In this document: one piece after another, positions 1 to 8,516 of the stretch
Layout: the number at the start of each line of letters is the position of its first letter
How positions within the stretch are numbered: the stretch's first letter is position 1
Assembly (NCBI GenBank): GCA_019118725.1
Contig: DWYO01000207.1
Span: forward strand, 1 to 9,469
Length of the DNA: 9,469 bases
Reading direction: 5' to 3'
Origin: Candidatus Parabacteroides intestinavium
Lineage (GTDB): Bacteria; Bacteroidota; Bacteroidia; Bacteroidales; Tannerellaceae
Program-made: the position numbers and the translations under genes
Notes under the pieces: generated by a model
What the model saw: the letters and a program-made list of their open reading frames with translations, nothing else
The model's database searches: none
What the model was told of the DNA's origin: nothing

Positions 1-150
1 AGAAGGCGTAGCGGGCTACGTCGAGGCAAGTCGGGAAGCAAGATGCTGGCAGAAGGGGGCAAAATACCCGAAGAGCTTTCTTTCAGAAAAAAAGAACCGT
101 TGAGCGGTCTAATGACCGATTTGGGTTAAAACACAAAAAGGCCTAAAAAC
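1..150. other. Unassigned left-edge sequence beyond the rpoC terminator
   Basis: I cannot assign a gene here. The minus strand has no ATG in this stretch, so no gene starts downstream of rpoC within the window. On the plus strand two frames are open from the left edge: one stops with TGA at 101-103 (33 codons) and another with TAA at 127-129 (42 codons). Either could be the C-terminal end of a gene running in from the left and convergent with rpoC, but I recognise neither translation. The first 60 bases are richer in GC than the other gaps. Two small inverted repeats are visible: a 6-bp one at 7-20 and a 5-bp one with a TAAT loop at 105-118. A tail of a mobile or dispersed repeat, or plain intergenic DNA, are alternatives. 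Confidence 0.3.
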
Positions 151-151
151 T

Positions 152-186
152 AAAAAGAGGGTGTGCCAAAATGACACACCCTCTTT
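152..186 (-). terminator. Rho-independent terminator after rpoC
   Basis: A perfect 12-bp stem pairs 154-165 with 175-186 around a 9-nt loop that can form two further pairs. Read on the minus strand, the 3' arm runs directly into five T residues (156-152), and a second run of five T lies at 149-145. The stem starts 35 nt after the rpoC stop codon, where the terminator of the rplJL-rpoBC operon would be expected. On the plus strand the stem is followed only by a short broken T run, so it works best for rpoC. It could also act weakly for a convergent gene from the left. Confidence 0.87.
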
Positions 187-221
187 CACTTTCATTTATC
201 TGATTTCTATCGTGTCTGATA

Positions 222-3200
222 TCAATCTTTGTCCATAGCGTTGAAGTCTACCACGTTCTTACGATTAGCCATGATACGGTCGAAATCTTCTTTCGCGCCT
301 ACCACCAGCTTATCAAACTCACGCTGGCCGGTACCGGCCGGAATCAAGTGACCGCAAATAACGTTTTCCTTCAATCCTTCCAAATAGTCGACCTTACCAT
401 TAATAGCAGCCTCGTTCAAGACCTTAGTCGTTTCCTGGAAGGAAGCGGCAGACATAAAGCTGTTTGTCTGCAAAGCTGCACGGGTAATACCCTGAAGAAT
501 TTGGTTGGCCGTAGCAGGAACCGCGTCACGAACCTCAACCAACTTCAAATCGCGGCGTTTCAACATACTGTTCTCATCACGCAACTTACGTGCGGTAACA
601 ATCTGACCGGCTTTAAGCACTTGCGAGTCTCCCGGATCCGTAACCACTTTCTTGCCCCAGATACGGTCGTTCTCATCCATAACCTCCAGCTTATCAACCA
701 CCTGTTGCTCCAAGAAACGAGTATCTCCCGGATCAACGATTTCTACCTTACGCATCATCTGACGAACGATAACCTCAAAGTGCTTGTCATTAATCTTCAC
801 ACCTTGCAGACGATAAACGTCCTGTATTTCGTTTACGATATATTCCTGAACAGCCGTCGGACCCATAATGGCCAAAATATCAGACGGAGTAATAGCGCCA
901 TCCGATAACGGCATTCCGGCACGGATATAGTCGTTCTCCTGAACCAATAACTGCTTAGACAGAGGAACCATATATTTTTTCACTTCGCCCAACTTAGAGG
1001 TAACGGTAATTTCACGATTACCACGCTTGATCTTACCAAATCCAACCTCACCATCGATTTCAGAAACAATAGCCGGATTAGACGGGTTACGAGCTTCGAA
1101 CAATTCCGTTACACGAGGCAGACCACCCGTGATATCACCAGCCTTGCTTACCGCACGCGGAATCTTAACCAAAACCTCACCGGCCTTAATCGGATCACCG
1201 GCTTCTTTTACCACGTGAGCACCTAACGGCAACGAATAGTTCTTCAAATAATTACCATTCTCATCAACGATATGGGCAGCCGGAGCTTTGGTCTTATCCT
1301 TGGATTCGATGATAATCTTTTCCTTTAAACCAGTCGTTTCATCGCTTTCCACCTTATAGGTTACATTTTCAATCACGTTCTCAAATTCCAGTTTACCGGA
1401 AACTTCAGATACGATAACGGCATTGAACGGGTCCCATTCGATGATTACATCACCCTTCTTCAACATATCTCCGCTATTGAAGAACAGTTTCGAACCGTAA
1501 GGGATGTTATGCGTCATCAAGACGATCTTAGTATTCGGATCGATCAAACGCATTTCGGCCAAACGGCTTACTACCACTTGATGTTCCTTGCCACCCTCCT
1601 CGCCTTTCACAGCACGCAATTCATCGATTTCCAGCAAAGCCTGGTCATATTTACAAGAAATGCTATTTTCGGTAGCCACGTTAGAAGCAATACCACCGAC
1701 GTGGAACGTACGCAAGGTCAACTGAGTACCCGGCTCACCGATAGACTGGGCAGCAATGACACCGACCACCTCACCTTTCTGAACCATCTGATTCGTAGCC
1801 AAGTTACGTCCATAACATTTAGCACATACGCCTTTCTTGGATTCACAGGTCAAAACAGAACGGATCTCGACACTCTCAATCGGAGAATCTTGAATCTTCT
1901 TAGCAGCCTCTTCGCGGATTTCTTCACCGGCCTTGACAATAACCTCTCCCGTTATCGGATGAATCACGTCATGTACAGAAACACGTCCTAATATACGTTC
2001 ATACAAGGAAGCAATCACTTCCTCATTATTCTTCAACTCCGTGCAAACCAATCCACGCAACGTACCGCAATCCTCCTCATTGATAATGACATCATGCGAC
2101 ACATCCACCAGACGACGAGTCAAGTAACCGGCATCAGCCGTCTTCAATGCAGTATCAGCCAAACCTTTTCGGGCACCGTGTGTAGAAATAAAGTATTCCA
2201 ACACAGACAATCCCTCTTTAAAGTTAGAAAGGATCGGGTTTTCGATAATTTGAGCACCTTCAGAACCGCTCTTCTGCGGCTTAGCCATCAAACCACGCAT
2301 ACCAGACAACTGGCGAATCTGCTCTTTAGAACCACGGGCTCCGGAATCCATCATCATAAAGATTGAGTTAAATCCGTCATTATCCTCAGTCAGCTGCTTA
2401 ATCAAAATATTAGACAACTTGCTGTTGACGTGAGTCCATGTATCAATGATCTGATTATAACGTTCATTGTTGGTAATGAAACCCATATTGTAATTGGCCA
2501 TGATTTGTTCTACCTCATCATAGCCCTCTTTTACCAAAGCATCCTTCTCGGGCGGAATCAAAACGTCTGCCAAATTAAAGGACAGACCGCCCTTGAAGGC
2601 CATATAATAACCTAAGTCCTTAATATCATCCAAGAACTGAGCCGTACGTGCCACACCGCAAGCCTTGATTACTTTACCGATGATATCACGCAATGCCTTT
2701 TTACCCAGCACCTCATTCAGATAGCCCACTTCTTTCGGTACAAACTCATTGACCATCAAACGACCCACAGATGTTTCTACCATCTTCTTTACAAGATTGC
2801 CGTTCTCGTCCAAATCGTCTACATATACCTTGATTGGAGCATGGATATCCAGTTTCTTCTCATTATATGCAATCGTAGCCTCCTCCGGTCCGTAGAATAC
2901 CAAGCCTTCGCCTTGAGTCCCTTTACGCAATTTCGTAATGTAATACAGACCCAACACCATATCCTGAGACGGCACAGTAATAGGTGCACCGTTCGCCGGA
3001 TTCAAGATGTTATGAGAAGCCAACATCAACATCTGAGCTTCCAATACAGCCTCATTGCCCAAAGGCAAGTGAACGGCCATCTGGTCACCGTCAAAGTCAG
3101 CGTTGAAAGCCGTACAAGCCAACGGATGCAACTGGATAGCCTTACCTTCTATCAATTTCGGTTGGAATGCCTGAATACCCAAACGGTGCAATGTCGGGGC

Positions 3201-4505
3201 ACGGTTCAGCAAGACCGGATGACCCTTCATCACATATTCCAGAATATCCCATACAACCGGCTCTTTACGATCTACAATTTTCTTTGCAGACTTAACGGTC
3301 TTCACGATACCACGTTCAATCAACTTACGAATAATAAACGGCTTGTATAATTCAGCCGCCATATCCTTCGGCAGACCGCATTCATGCATTTTCAATTCAG
3401 GGCCTACAACAATAACAGAACGGGCAGAATAATCCACACGTTTACCCAGCAAATTCTGACGGAAACGACCTTGCTTACCTTTCAAACTATCCGACAAAGA
3501 CTTCAACGGACGATTAGCATCGGTCTTTACCGCACTTGACTTGCGTGAGTTGTCAAACAAAGAGTCCACAGCTTCCTGAAGCATACGCTTTTCATTACGC
3601 AAAATGACTTCAGGAGCCTTAATATCTATCAATCGTTTCAGACGATTATTCCGAATGATTACCCGGCGATACAGGTCATTCAAATCAGATGTAGCAAAAC
3701 GGCCTCCGTCCAACGGAACCAACGGACGCAATTCAGGAGGAATCACCGGAATCACCTTCATGATCATCCATTCCGGCTTATTCTTACCTTTTGAAGCACG
3801 GAACGACTCTACAACCTGCAAACGTTTTAAGGCCTCGTTCTTACGCTGTTGCGAGCTATCTGTATTGGCCCGATGACGCAATTCATAAGACAATGAATCC
3901 AAGTCCAAACGAGCCAACAAATCATAAACGGCTTCAGCACCGATTTTGGCAATGAACTTATTCGGATCCGAGTCTTCCAGCATCTGATTCTCTTTGGGCA
4001 GATTATCCAATATCTCCAGATATTCCTCTTCAGACAACAAGTCCAATTCAGCTACAGTATCTACACATCCCGGCTGAATGACTACATATCTTTCATAATA
4101 GATAATAGCGTCCAATTTCTTCGTAGGCAAACCTAACAAATAACCAATCTTGTTAGGCAACGAACGGAAGTACCAAATATGAGCTATAGGCACAACCAAA
4201 TGGATGTGTCCCATACGTTCACGACGAACTTTCTTCTCGGTAACTTCCACCCCACAACGGTCACACACGATACCTTTATAACGAATGCGCTTGTATTTTC
4301 CACAATGACATTCATAATCCTTTACAGGACCAAAAATGCGTTCGCAGAACAAACCATCACGTTCCGGTTTATAGGTACGATAGTTGATCGTTTCCGGTTT
4401 CAACACTTCTCCACTTGAGTTTTCCAAAATTTCTTCCGGAGAAGCCAAACCAATGGTTATTTTAGTAAAGTTACTCTTTATCTTGTTATCTTTTCTAAAG
4501 GCCAT
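222..4505 (-). CDS. rpoC: DNA-directed RNA polymerase subunit beta'
   Basis: This is the 1427-residue beta' subunit, which with beta forms the catalytic centre of RNA polymerase. The N-terminal zinc-binding domain has Cys66, 68, 81 and 84. The clamp helices that bind sigma begin near residue 285, and a conserved switch/lid stretch lies around 340-370. The catalytic NADFDGD motif is at 468-474, with Mg-binding Asp470, 472 and 474. The second zinc site has Cys813, 887, 894 and 897. The trigger loop begins at Gln920 and includes Arg932 and His935. About 180 residues separate it from the conserved GDITGGLPRV motif (from 1123), so an insertion of the E. coli SI3 type is present. Near the C-terminus, residues 1267-1336 are about 40 longer than the matching E. 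coli part and contain a duplicated module. The C-terminal GLKENVICGHLIPAGTG motif is intact. It starts 91 nt after rpoB on an ATG without a Shine-Dalgarno sequence, and is the last gene before the terminator. Confidence 0.99.
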   Translation of the reverse strand: MAFRKDNKIKSNFTKITIGLASPEEILENSSGEVLKPETINYRTYKPERDGLFCERIFGPVKDYECHCGKYKRIRYKGIVCDRCGVEVTEKKVRRERMGHIHLVVPIAHIWYFRSLPNKIGYLLGLPTKKLDAIIYYERYVVIQPGCVDTVAELDLLSEEEYLEILDNLPKENQMLEDSDPNKFIAKIGAEAVYDLLARLDLDSLSYELRHRANTDSSQQRKNEALKRLQVVESFRASKGKNKPEWMIMKVIPVIPPELRPLVPLDGGRFATSDLNDLYRRVIIRNNRLKRLIDIKAPEVILRNEKRMLQEAVDSLFDNSRKSSAVKTDANRPLKSLSDSLKGKQGRFRQNLLGKRVDYSARSVIVVGPELKMHECGLPKDMAAELYKPFIIRKLIERGIVKTVKSAKKIVDRKEPVVWDILEYVMKGHPVLLNRAPTLHRLGIQAFQPKLIEGKAIQLHPLACTAFNADFDGDQMAVHLPLGNEAVLEAQMLMLASHNILNPANGAPITVPSQDMVLGLYYITKLRKGTQGEGLVFYGPEEATIAYNEKKLDIHAPIKVYVDDLDENGNLVKKMVETSVGRLMVNEFVPKEVGYLNEVLGKKALRDIIGKVIKACGVARTAQFLDDIKDLGYYMAFKGGLSFNLADVLIPPEKDALVKEGYDEVEQIMANYNMGFITNNERYNQIIDTWTHVNSKLSNILIKQLTEDNDGFNSIFMMMDSGARGSKEQIRQLSGMRGLMAKPQKSGSEGAQIIENPILSNFKEGLSVLEYFISTHGARKGLADTALKTADAGYLTRRLVDVSHDVIINEEDCGTLRGLVCTELKNNEEVIASLYERILGRVSVHDVIHPITGEVIVKAGEEIREEAAKKIQDSPIESVEIRSVLTCESKKGVCAKCYGRNLATNQMVQKGEVVGVIAAQSIGEPGTQLTLRTFHVGGIASNVATENSISCKYDQALLEIDELRAVKGEEGGKEHQVVVSRLAEMRLIDPNTKIVLMTHNIPYGSKLFFNSGDMLKKGDVIIEWDPFNAVIVSEVSGKLEFENVIENVTYKVESDETTGLKEKIIIESKDKTKAPAAHIVDENGNYLKNYSLPLGAHVVKEAGDPIKAGEVLVKIPRAVSKAGDITGGLPRVTELFEARNPSNPAIVSEIDGEVGFGKIKRGNREITVTSKLGEVKKYMVPLSKQLLVQENDYIRAGMPLSDGAITPSDILAIMGPTAVQEYIVNEIQDVYRLQGVKINDKHFEVIVRQMMRKVEIVDPGDTRFLEQQVVDKLEVMDENDRIWGKKVVTDPGDSQVLKAGQIVTARKLRDENSMLKRRDLKLVEVRDAVPATANQILQGITRAALQTNSFMSAASFQETTKVLNEAAINGKVDYLEGLKENVICGHLIPAGTGQREFDKLVVGAKEDFDRIMANRKNVVDFNAMDKD
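570..737 (-). repeat. In-frame tandem duplication within rpoC (beta' residues 1257-1312)
   Basis: Two neighbouring segments of beta' resemble each other: residues 1257-1279, starting VDPGDTRFLE and ending DEN, and residues 1289-1312, starting TDPGDSQVLK and ending DEN. With a single gap they share DPGD, a Leu four residues later, a Gln followed by two hydrophobic residues, and DEN at the end. At DNA level the coding strand repeats GATCCGGGAGA in both copies. E. coli beta', from memory, has one matching segment containing SSDFLEGEQV. I infer that a small beta-strand module was duplicated, which would explain much of the extra length here. Convergence on a short motif is the alternative. Confidence 0.5.
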
Positions 4506-4537
4506 ATATTATATTTATAAAGAGTTATCTATTGGAT

Positions 4538-4579
4538 AGAGTAGACAGAAAATCGGACAAATTCTATTCTGTCTACTCT
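4538..4579 (-). promoter_or_regulatory. Intercistronic rpoB-rpoC hairpin, candidate RNA processing or stability element
   Basis: A perfect 13-bp inverted repeat (4538-4550 with 4567-4579) encloses a 16-nt loop. It begins 17 nt after the rpoB stop codon and ends 32 nt before the rpoC start. In the direction of transcription it is followed by ATCCAATAG and not a U tract, so it does not look like an intrinsic terminator. A long uninterrupted duplex between two genes suits an RNase III-type cleavage site or a barrier protecting the upstream message from 3' decay. The structure is read directly from the sequence; its function is inferred. Confidence 0.6.
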
Positions 4580-4596
4580 TATTTAATAAGATTTTA

Positions 4597-7500
4597 TTAT
4601 TCAAGCGTCAGACTTAAACCTAATCCTCTTAACTCATGAAGCAATACGTTCAACGATTCCGGGATACCAGGTTGTGGCATAGGATCGCCCTTTACAATAG
4701 CTTCATAAGCCTTAGAACGGCCAACAACATCATCAGACTTAATGGTCAGGATTTCCTGCAAGACATGAGCCGCACCAAAGGCCTCCAATGCCCAAACCTC
4801 CATTTCTCCGAAACGCTGGCCACCAAACTGAGCCTTACCACCCAAAGGCTGTTGCGTAATCAATGAATACGGACCAATCGAACGAGCGTGCATCTTATCA
4901 TCAACCATGTGACCCAACTTCAAGAAGTAAGTCACACCTACCGTTGCCGGCTGGTCAAAACGCTCACCCGTACCTCCATCGTAAAGGTACGTCTTTCCAT
5001 AACGCGGGATTCCGGCTTTATCAGTCCATGCATTCAAATCATCCAACGAAGCACCGTCAAAAATAGGAGTAGCAAACTTAACATCCAAGTTACGTCCAGC
5101 CCAGCCCAATACAGCTTCGAAGATCTGTCCCAAGTTCATACGAGAAGGCACACCCAACGGGTTCAAACAAATGTCAACCGGAGTTCCATCTTCCAAGAAT
5201 GGCATATCTTCCTGACGGACAATCTTAGAAACAATACCCTTATTTCCATGACGTCCTGCCATCTTATCCCCTACTTGGATTTTTCGTTTCTTGGCAATAT
5301 ACACTTTGGCCATCTGGACAATACCTGTCGGAAGTTCATCCCCAATAGTCAAGTCAAACTTCTTACGGCGCAATTCCGCATCCAGTTCTTTATACTTCTT
5401 CAGATAGTTCAGAATAACCTGCTTGATCAATTCATTCTTATGCTCATCTGTAGTCCAGGCACTCACCTGAATAGAATTATAATCCAATTCTTCCAAAGCA
5501 CGACGGGTAAACTTAACGCCCTTCGCGATAATTTCAGAATTCATATAATCCCTTACCCCAACAGAAGTACATCCATTGGTCAAAGTCATCAGCTTATCTA
5601 CCAACAGATTCTTCAATTCAGCCATTTTTTCTTCATATTCTTCGTCCAATTTCGGAAGAATAGCTTTATCGGCCGCCTTAGACTTACGCTTCTTGATTGC
5701 TTTAGAGAACAATTTCGTATCGATAACGACACCACGCAAAGACGGAGTGGCCTTCAAGGAAGCATCCTTTACATCTCCGGCTTTATCACCAAAGATAGCG
5801 CGCAACAGTTTTTCCTCAGGAGAAGGATCAGACTCACCCTTCGGGGTAATCTTACCAATCAATATATCTCCCGGCTCTACACGTGCACCCACACGGATAA
5901 TACCTCTTTCATCCAAATCTTTCGTTGCATCTTCGCTTACGTTAGGAATATCCGAAGTTAATTCTTCCATTCCCCGCTTCGTCTCACGAACCTCCAAAAT
6001 ATATTCATCAACATGTACAGAGGTGAAGAAATCCTCCCGGACCATGCGCTCGTTCAACACGATAGCATCCTCATAGTTATATCCCTTCCAAGGCATATAA
6101 GCCACTTTCACATTCTTACCTAATGCCAATTCTCCATTCTGCGTTGAATAGCCTTCGGTCAGAATATCCCCTGCCTTCACACGTTGTCCTCTGTGACAAA
6201 TCGGACGCAAATCTACCGTCGTAGACTGGTTCGTTTTCCGCCACTTCGGAATAGTATATGTCTTAACCGCATCTTCAAAGCTTACAAACTCCTCATCTTC
6301 TGTGCGGTCATATTTTATCTTAATGCATGTAGCATCCACAAATATCACTTCGCCTTCACGCTCTGCAATAATCTGAGTACGCGAATCACGCGCCACTTGT
6401 GCCTCGATACCGGTACCCACAATCGGTGCATCTGTTCTCAGCAAAGGAACAGCCTGGCGCATCATGTTTGAGCCCATCAACGCACGGTTTGCGTCATCAT
6501 GCTCCAAGAACGGGATCAAGGATGCCGCAATAGAAGCAATTTGGGTAGGAGACACGTCCATCAAATTGACCTCTTCTGGAGAAACTACAGGGAAATCAGC
6601 CTCTTGTCTTGACTTAACCCTTTCACGCACGAAATGGCCCTCATCATCCAAAGGAGCATTACCCTGAGCTATAATCATATTTTCTTCTTCTTCTGCGGTA
6701 TAATAACGCAATCCCTCCGGAGACAAATCCACTTGGCCATTCTCTACCCGGCGATATGGGGTTGCAATAAAGCCTAAATCATTAATTTTGGCATAAACAC
6801 ATAAAGAAGAAATCAAACCGATATTCGGACCTTCCGGAGTCTCGATAGGACACAGACGTCCGTAATGGGTATAATGCACGTCACGCACCTCAAAACCGGC
6901 ACGATCACGAGACAAACCACCCGGACCTAATGCTGAAAGACGACGCTTATTGGTAATCTCAGCCAACGGGTTGGTCTGGTCCATAAACTGAGACAAAGCG
7001 TTAGTTCCAAAGAATGAATTAACCACCGAAGATATTGTCTTCGCGTTAATCAAATCAATCGGAGTAAACACTTCATTATCGCGTACGTTCATACGTTCAC
7101 GTACCGTACGTGACATACGCGCCAAACCGATACCGAACTGGTTATATAATTGTTCACCGACGGTGCGAACACGACGGTTACTCAAATGGTCAATATCATC
7201 AACAATTGCTTTCGAGTTGATCAACTCAATCAAGTATTTGATGATTTCAATAATATCTTCTTTTGTCAGAACCTTAATATCCTCACTAATGGTAAGGTTC
7301 AACTTCTTATTAATACGATAACGGCCTACATCGCCCAAGTCATAACGTTTGTCAGAGAAGAACAAGTTGGTGATAACTTCACGTGCACTTGCCTCATCAG
7401 CCGGTTCAGCATTACGCAACTGCCGATAAATGTAAAGCACAGCTTCCTTCTCCGAGTTACTTGGGTCTTTCTGCAACGTATTATAAATAATCGCATAGTC

Positions 7501-8409
7501 AGACAGGTTCTGGTCTTCACGGTGCAATAAGATATTCTGCGTGCCCGATTCAAGAATTGCTTCGATATTATCTTCATCCAATACGGACTCACGATCAACA
7601 ATTACGTCATTACGTTCAATAGAAACAACCTCACCGGTATCTTCATCTGCAAAATCCTCCACCCATGTTTTCAAAACGCGTGCAGCCAATTTGCGACCAA
7701 TCATTTTCTTCAAATTGGTTTTAGTAACCTTAACCTCTTCCGCCAAGTTGAAGATTTCAAGAATATCCTTATCACTTTCAAAGCCAATCGCTCTCAAAAG
7801 AGTAGTAACAGGCAACTTCTTCTTTCGGTCAATATAAGCATACATGACATTGTTGATGTCTGTAGCAAACTCGATCCAAGATCCCTTAAACGGAATGATA
7901 CGCGCAGAATACAATTTCGTACCATTCGCATGGACACTCTGGCCGAAGAACACACCCGGAGAACGATGCAACTGAGATACAACGACACGCTCAGCACCAT
8001 TAATAACAAAAGTACCACGTTCAGTCATATAAGGGATTGGCCCCAAATATACATCCTGAATTACAGTATCAAAATCTTCATGATCCGGATCTGTACAATA
8101 TAATTTTAATTTCGCTTTTAGCGGTACACTATAAGTCAGTCCACGCATGATACATTCATCAATGCTATAGCGTGGCGGATCGATATAGTAATCTAAAAAC
8201 TCCAACACAAAATTGTTACGCGTATCTGCAATCGGAAAATTTTCAGCAAATACTTTATACAATCCCTCCTTCTTTCTTTTCTCGGGAGGTGTGTCGAGTT
8301 GAAGGAAGTCCTTGAAAGACTTCAATTGTACTTCGAGAAAATCCGGATACGGAAGTGCATTCTTTATCGAAGCAAAATTAACTCTTTGATTTACAGATGT
8401 TGAAGACAT
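4597..8409 (-). CDS. rpoB: DNA-directed RNA polymerase subunit beta
   Basis: This is the 1270-residue beta subunit, which binds template, product RNA and rifamycins and completes the active site with beta'. The N-terminal ERVVVSQLHRSPG motif is at 140-152. The rifampicin cluster lies near 468-494, with SQFMDQ conserved, Asp477 (E. coli 516) and Ser492 (E. coli 531) unchanged, and Asn487 at the place of E. coli His526. It is followed by the conserved GRLCPIETPEGPNIG stretch. The acidic pair Glu780-Asp781 sits in NYEDA. Active-site Lys1049 and Lys1057 lie in VGDKMAGRHGNKG. The C-terminal GGQRFGEMEVWALEAFGA, from residue 1196, forms the clamp anchor with beta'. A charged, partly coiled region (about 895-1035) fills the variable part before the Lys1049 motif. 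The length is a little under the 1342 of E. coli. The start follows AAATCCTTACTAA, with no Shine-Dalgarno sequence, 40 nt after the attenuator U run. It is co-transcribed with rplL and rpoC. Confidence 0.99.
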   Translation of the reverse strand: MSSTSVNQRVNFASIKNALPYPDFLEVQLKSFKDFLQLDTPPEKRKKEGLYKVFAENFPIADTRNNFVLEFLDYYIDPPRYSIDECIMRGLTYSVPLKAKLKLYCTDPDHEDFDTVIQDVYLGPIPYMTERGTFVINGAERVVVSQLHRSPGVFFGQSVHANGTKLYSARIIPFKGSWIEFATDINNVMYAYIDRKKKLPVTTLLRAIGFESDKDILEIFNLAEEVKVTKTNLKKMIGRKLAARVLKTWVEDFADEDTGEVVSIERNDVIVDRESVLDEDNIEAILESGTQNILLHREDQNLSDYAIIYNTLQKDPSNSEKEAVLYIYRQLRNAEPADEASAREVITNLFFSDKRYDLGDVGRYRINKKLNLTISEDIKVLTKEDIIEIIKYLIELINSKAIVDDIDHLSNRRVRTVGEQLYNQFGIGLARMSRTVRERMNVRDNEVFTPIDLINAKTISSVVNSFFGTNALSQFMDQTNPLAEITNKRRLSALGPGGLSRDRAGFEVRDVHYTHYGRLCPIETPEGPNIGLISSLCVYAKINDLGFIATPYRRVENGQVDLSPEGLRYYTAEEEENMIIAQGNAPLDDEGHFVRERVKSRQEADFPVVSPEEVNLMDVSPTQIASIAASLIPFLEHDDANRALMGSNMMRQAVPLLRTDAPIVGTGIEAQVARDSRTQIIAEREGEVIFVDATCIKIKYDRTEDEEFVSFEDAVKTYTIPKWRKTNQSTTVDLRPICHRGQRVKAGDILTEGYSTQNGELALGKNVKVAYMPWKGYNYEDAIVLNERMVREDFFTSVHVDEYILEVRETKRGMEELTSDIPNVSEDATKDLDERGIIRVGARVEPGDILIGKITPKGESDPSPEEKLLRAIFGDKAGDVKDASLKATPSLRGVVIDTKLFSKAIKKRKSKAADKAILPKLDEEYEEKMAELKNLLVDKLMTLTNGCTSVGVRDYMNSEIIAKGVKFTRRALEELDYNSIQVSAWTTDEHKNELIKQVILNYLKKYKELDAELRRKKFDLTIGDELPTGIVQMAKVYIAKKRKIQVGDKMAGRHGNKGIVSKIVRQEDMPFLEDGTPVDICLNPLGVPSRMNLGQIFEAVLGWAGRNLDVKFATPIFDGASLDDLNAWTDKAGIPRYGKTYLYDGGTGERFDQPATVGVTYFLKLGHMVDDKMHARSIGPYSLITQQPLGGKAQFGGQRFGEMEVWALEAFGAAHVLQEILTIKSDDVVGRSKAYEAIVKGDPMPQPGIPESLNVLLHELRGLGLSLTLE

Positions 8410-8449
8410 TTAGTAAGGATTTTATTGAACTTATTGAAATTATAGACAC

Positions 8450-8488
8450 AAAAAGGTTAAGAATCTCCGTCCCCGAAGATTCCTAACC
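8450..8488 (-). terminator. rplL-rpoB intergenic attenuator (intrinsic terminator-like hairpin)
   Basis: On the minus strand, 8488-8455 folds into a 15-bp stem with two G-U wobbles and a GGGA loop, which is a GNRA-type tetraloop. Five T residues follow immediately (8454-8450). The hairpin begins 28 nt after the rplL stop codon, and the U run ends 40 nt before the rpoB start. Two of its pairs are G-U in the minus-strand RNA but A/C mismatches in plus-strand RNA, so it is more stable in the direction of transcription. E. coli is known to have a partial terminator in the same gap that lowers rpoBC expression relative to the ribosomal proteins. I infer the same role here. Because rpoB and rpoC appear to have no other promoter in the window, termination should be incomplete. 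Confidence 0.75.
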
Positions 8489-8516
8489 AACTTCCTGATT
8501 TACAGGCTATGAAATA

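Noticed and set aside
1..129. Transposase C-terminus at the left edge
   Set aside because: Neither open plus-strand frame shows a residue pattern of a transposase or integrase family I know, and no terminal inverted repeat with a target duplication can be traced in the window.
4888..5961. A 357-codon plus-strand open frame antisense to rpoB
   Set aside because: It lies wholly inside rpoB, its composition (rich in Leu, His, Ser, Thr, Arg, Gln) is that of a mirror frame, and it has no recognisable motif or start signal. The rpoB reading is beyond doubt.
7326..7601. A 91-codon minus-strand open frame in another frame of rpoB
   Set aside because: It is out of frame within rpoB, rich in Arg and Cys, and matches nothing I know.
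8410..8454. Possible Bacteroidota-type promoter (TTTG and TAnnTTTG) upstream of rpoB
   Set aside because: A TTTTTG at the attenuator tail and a TATAATTTC downstream are a partial match only; the -7 box lacks the final TTG and the spacing is poor.
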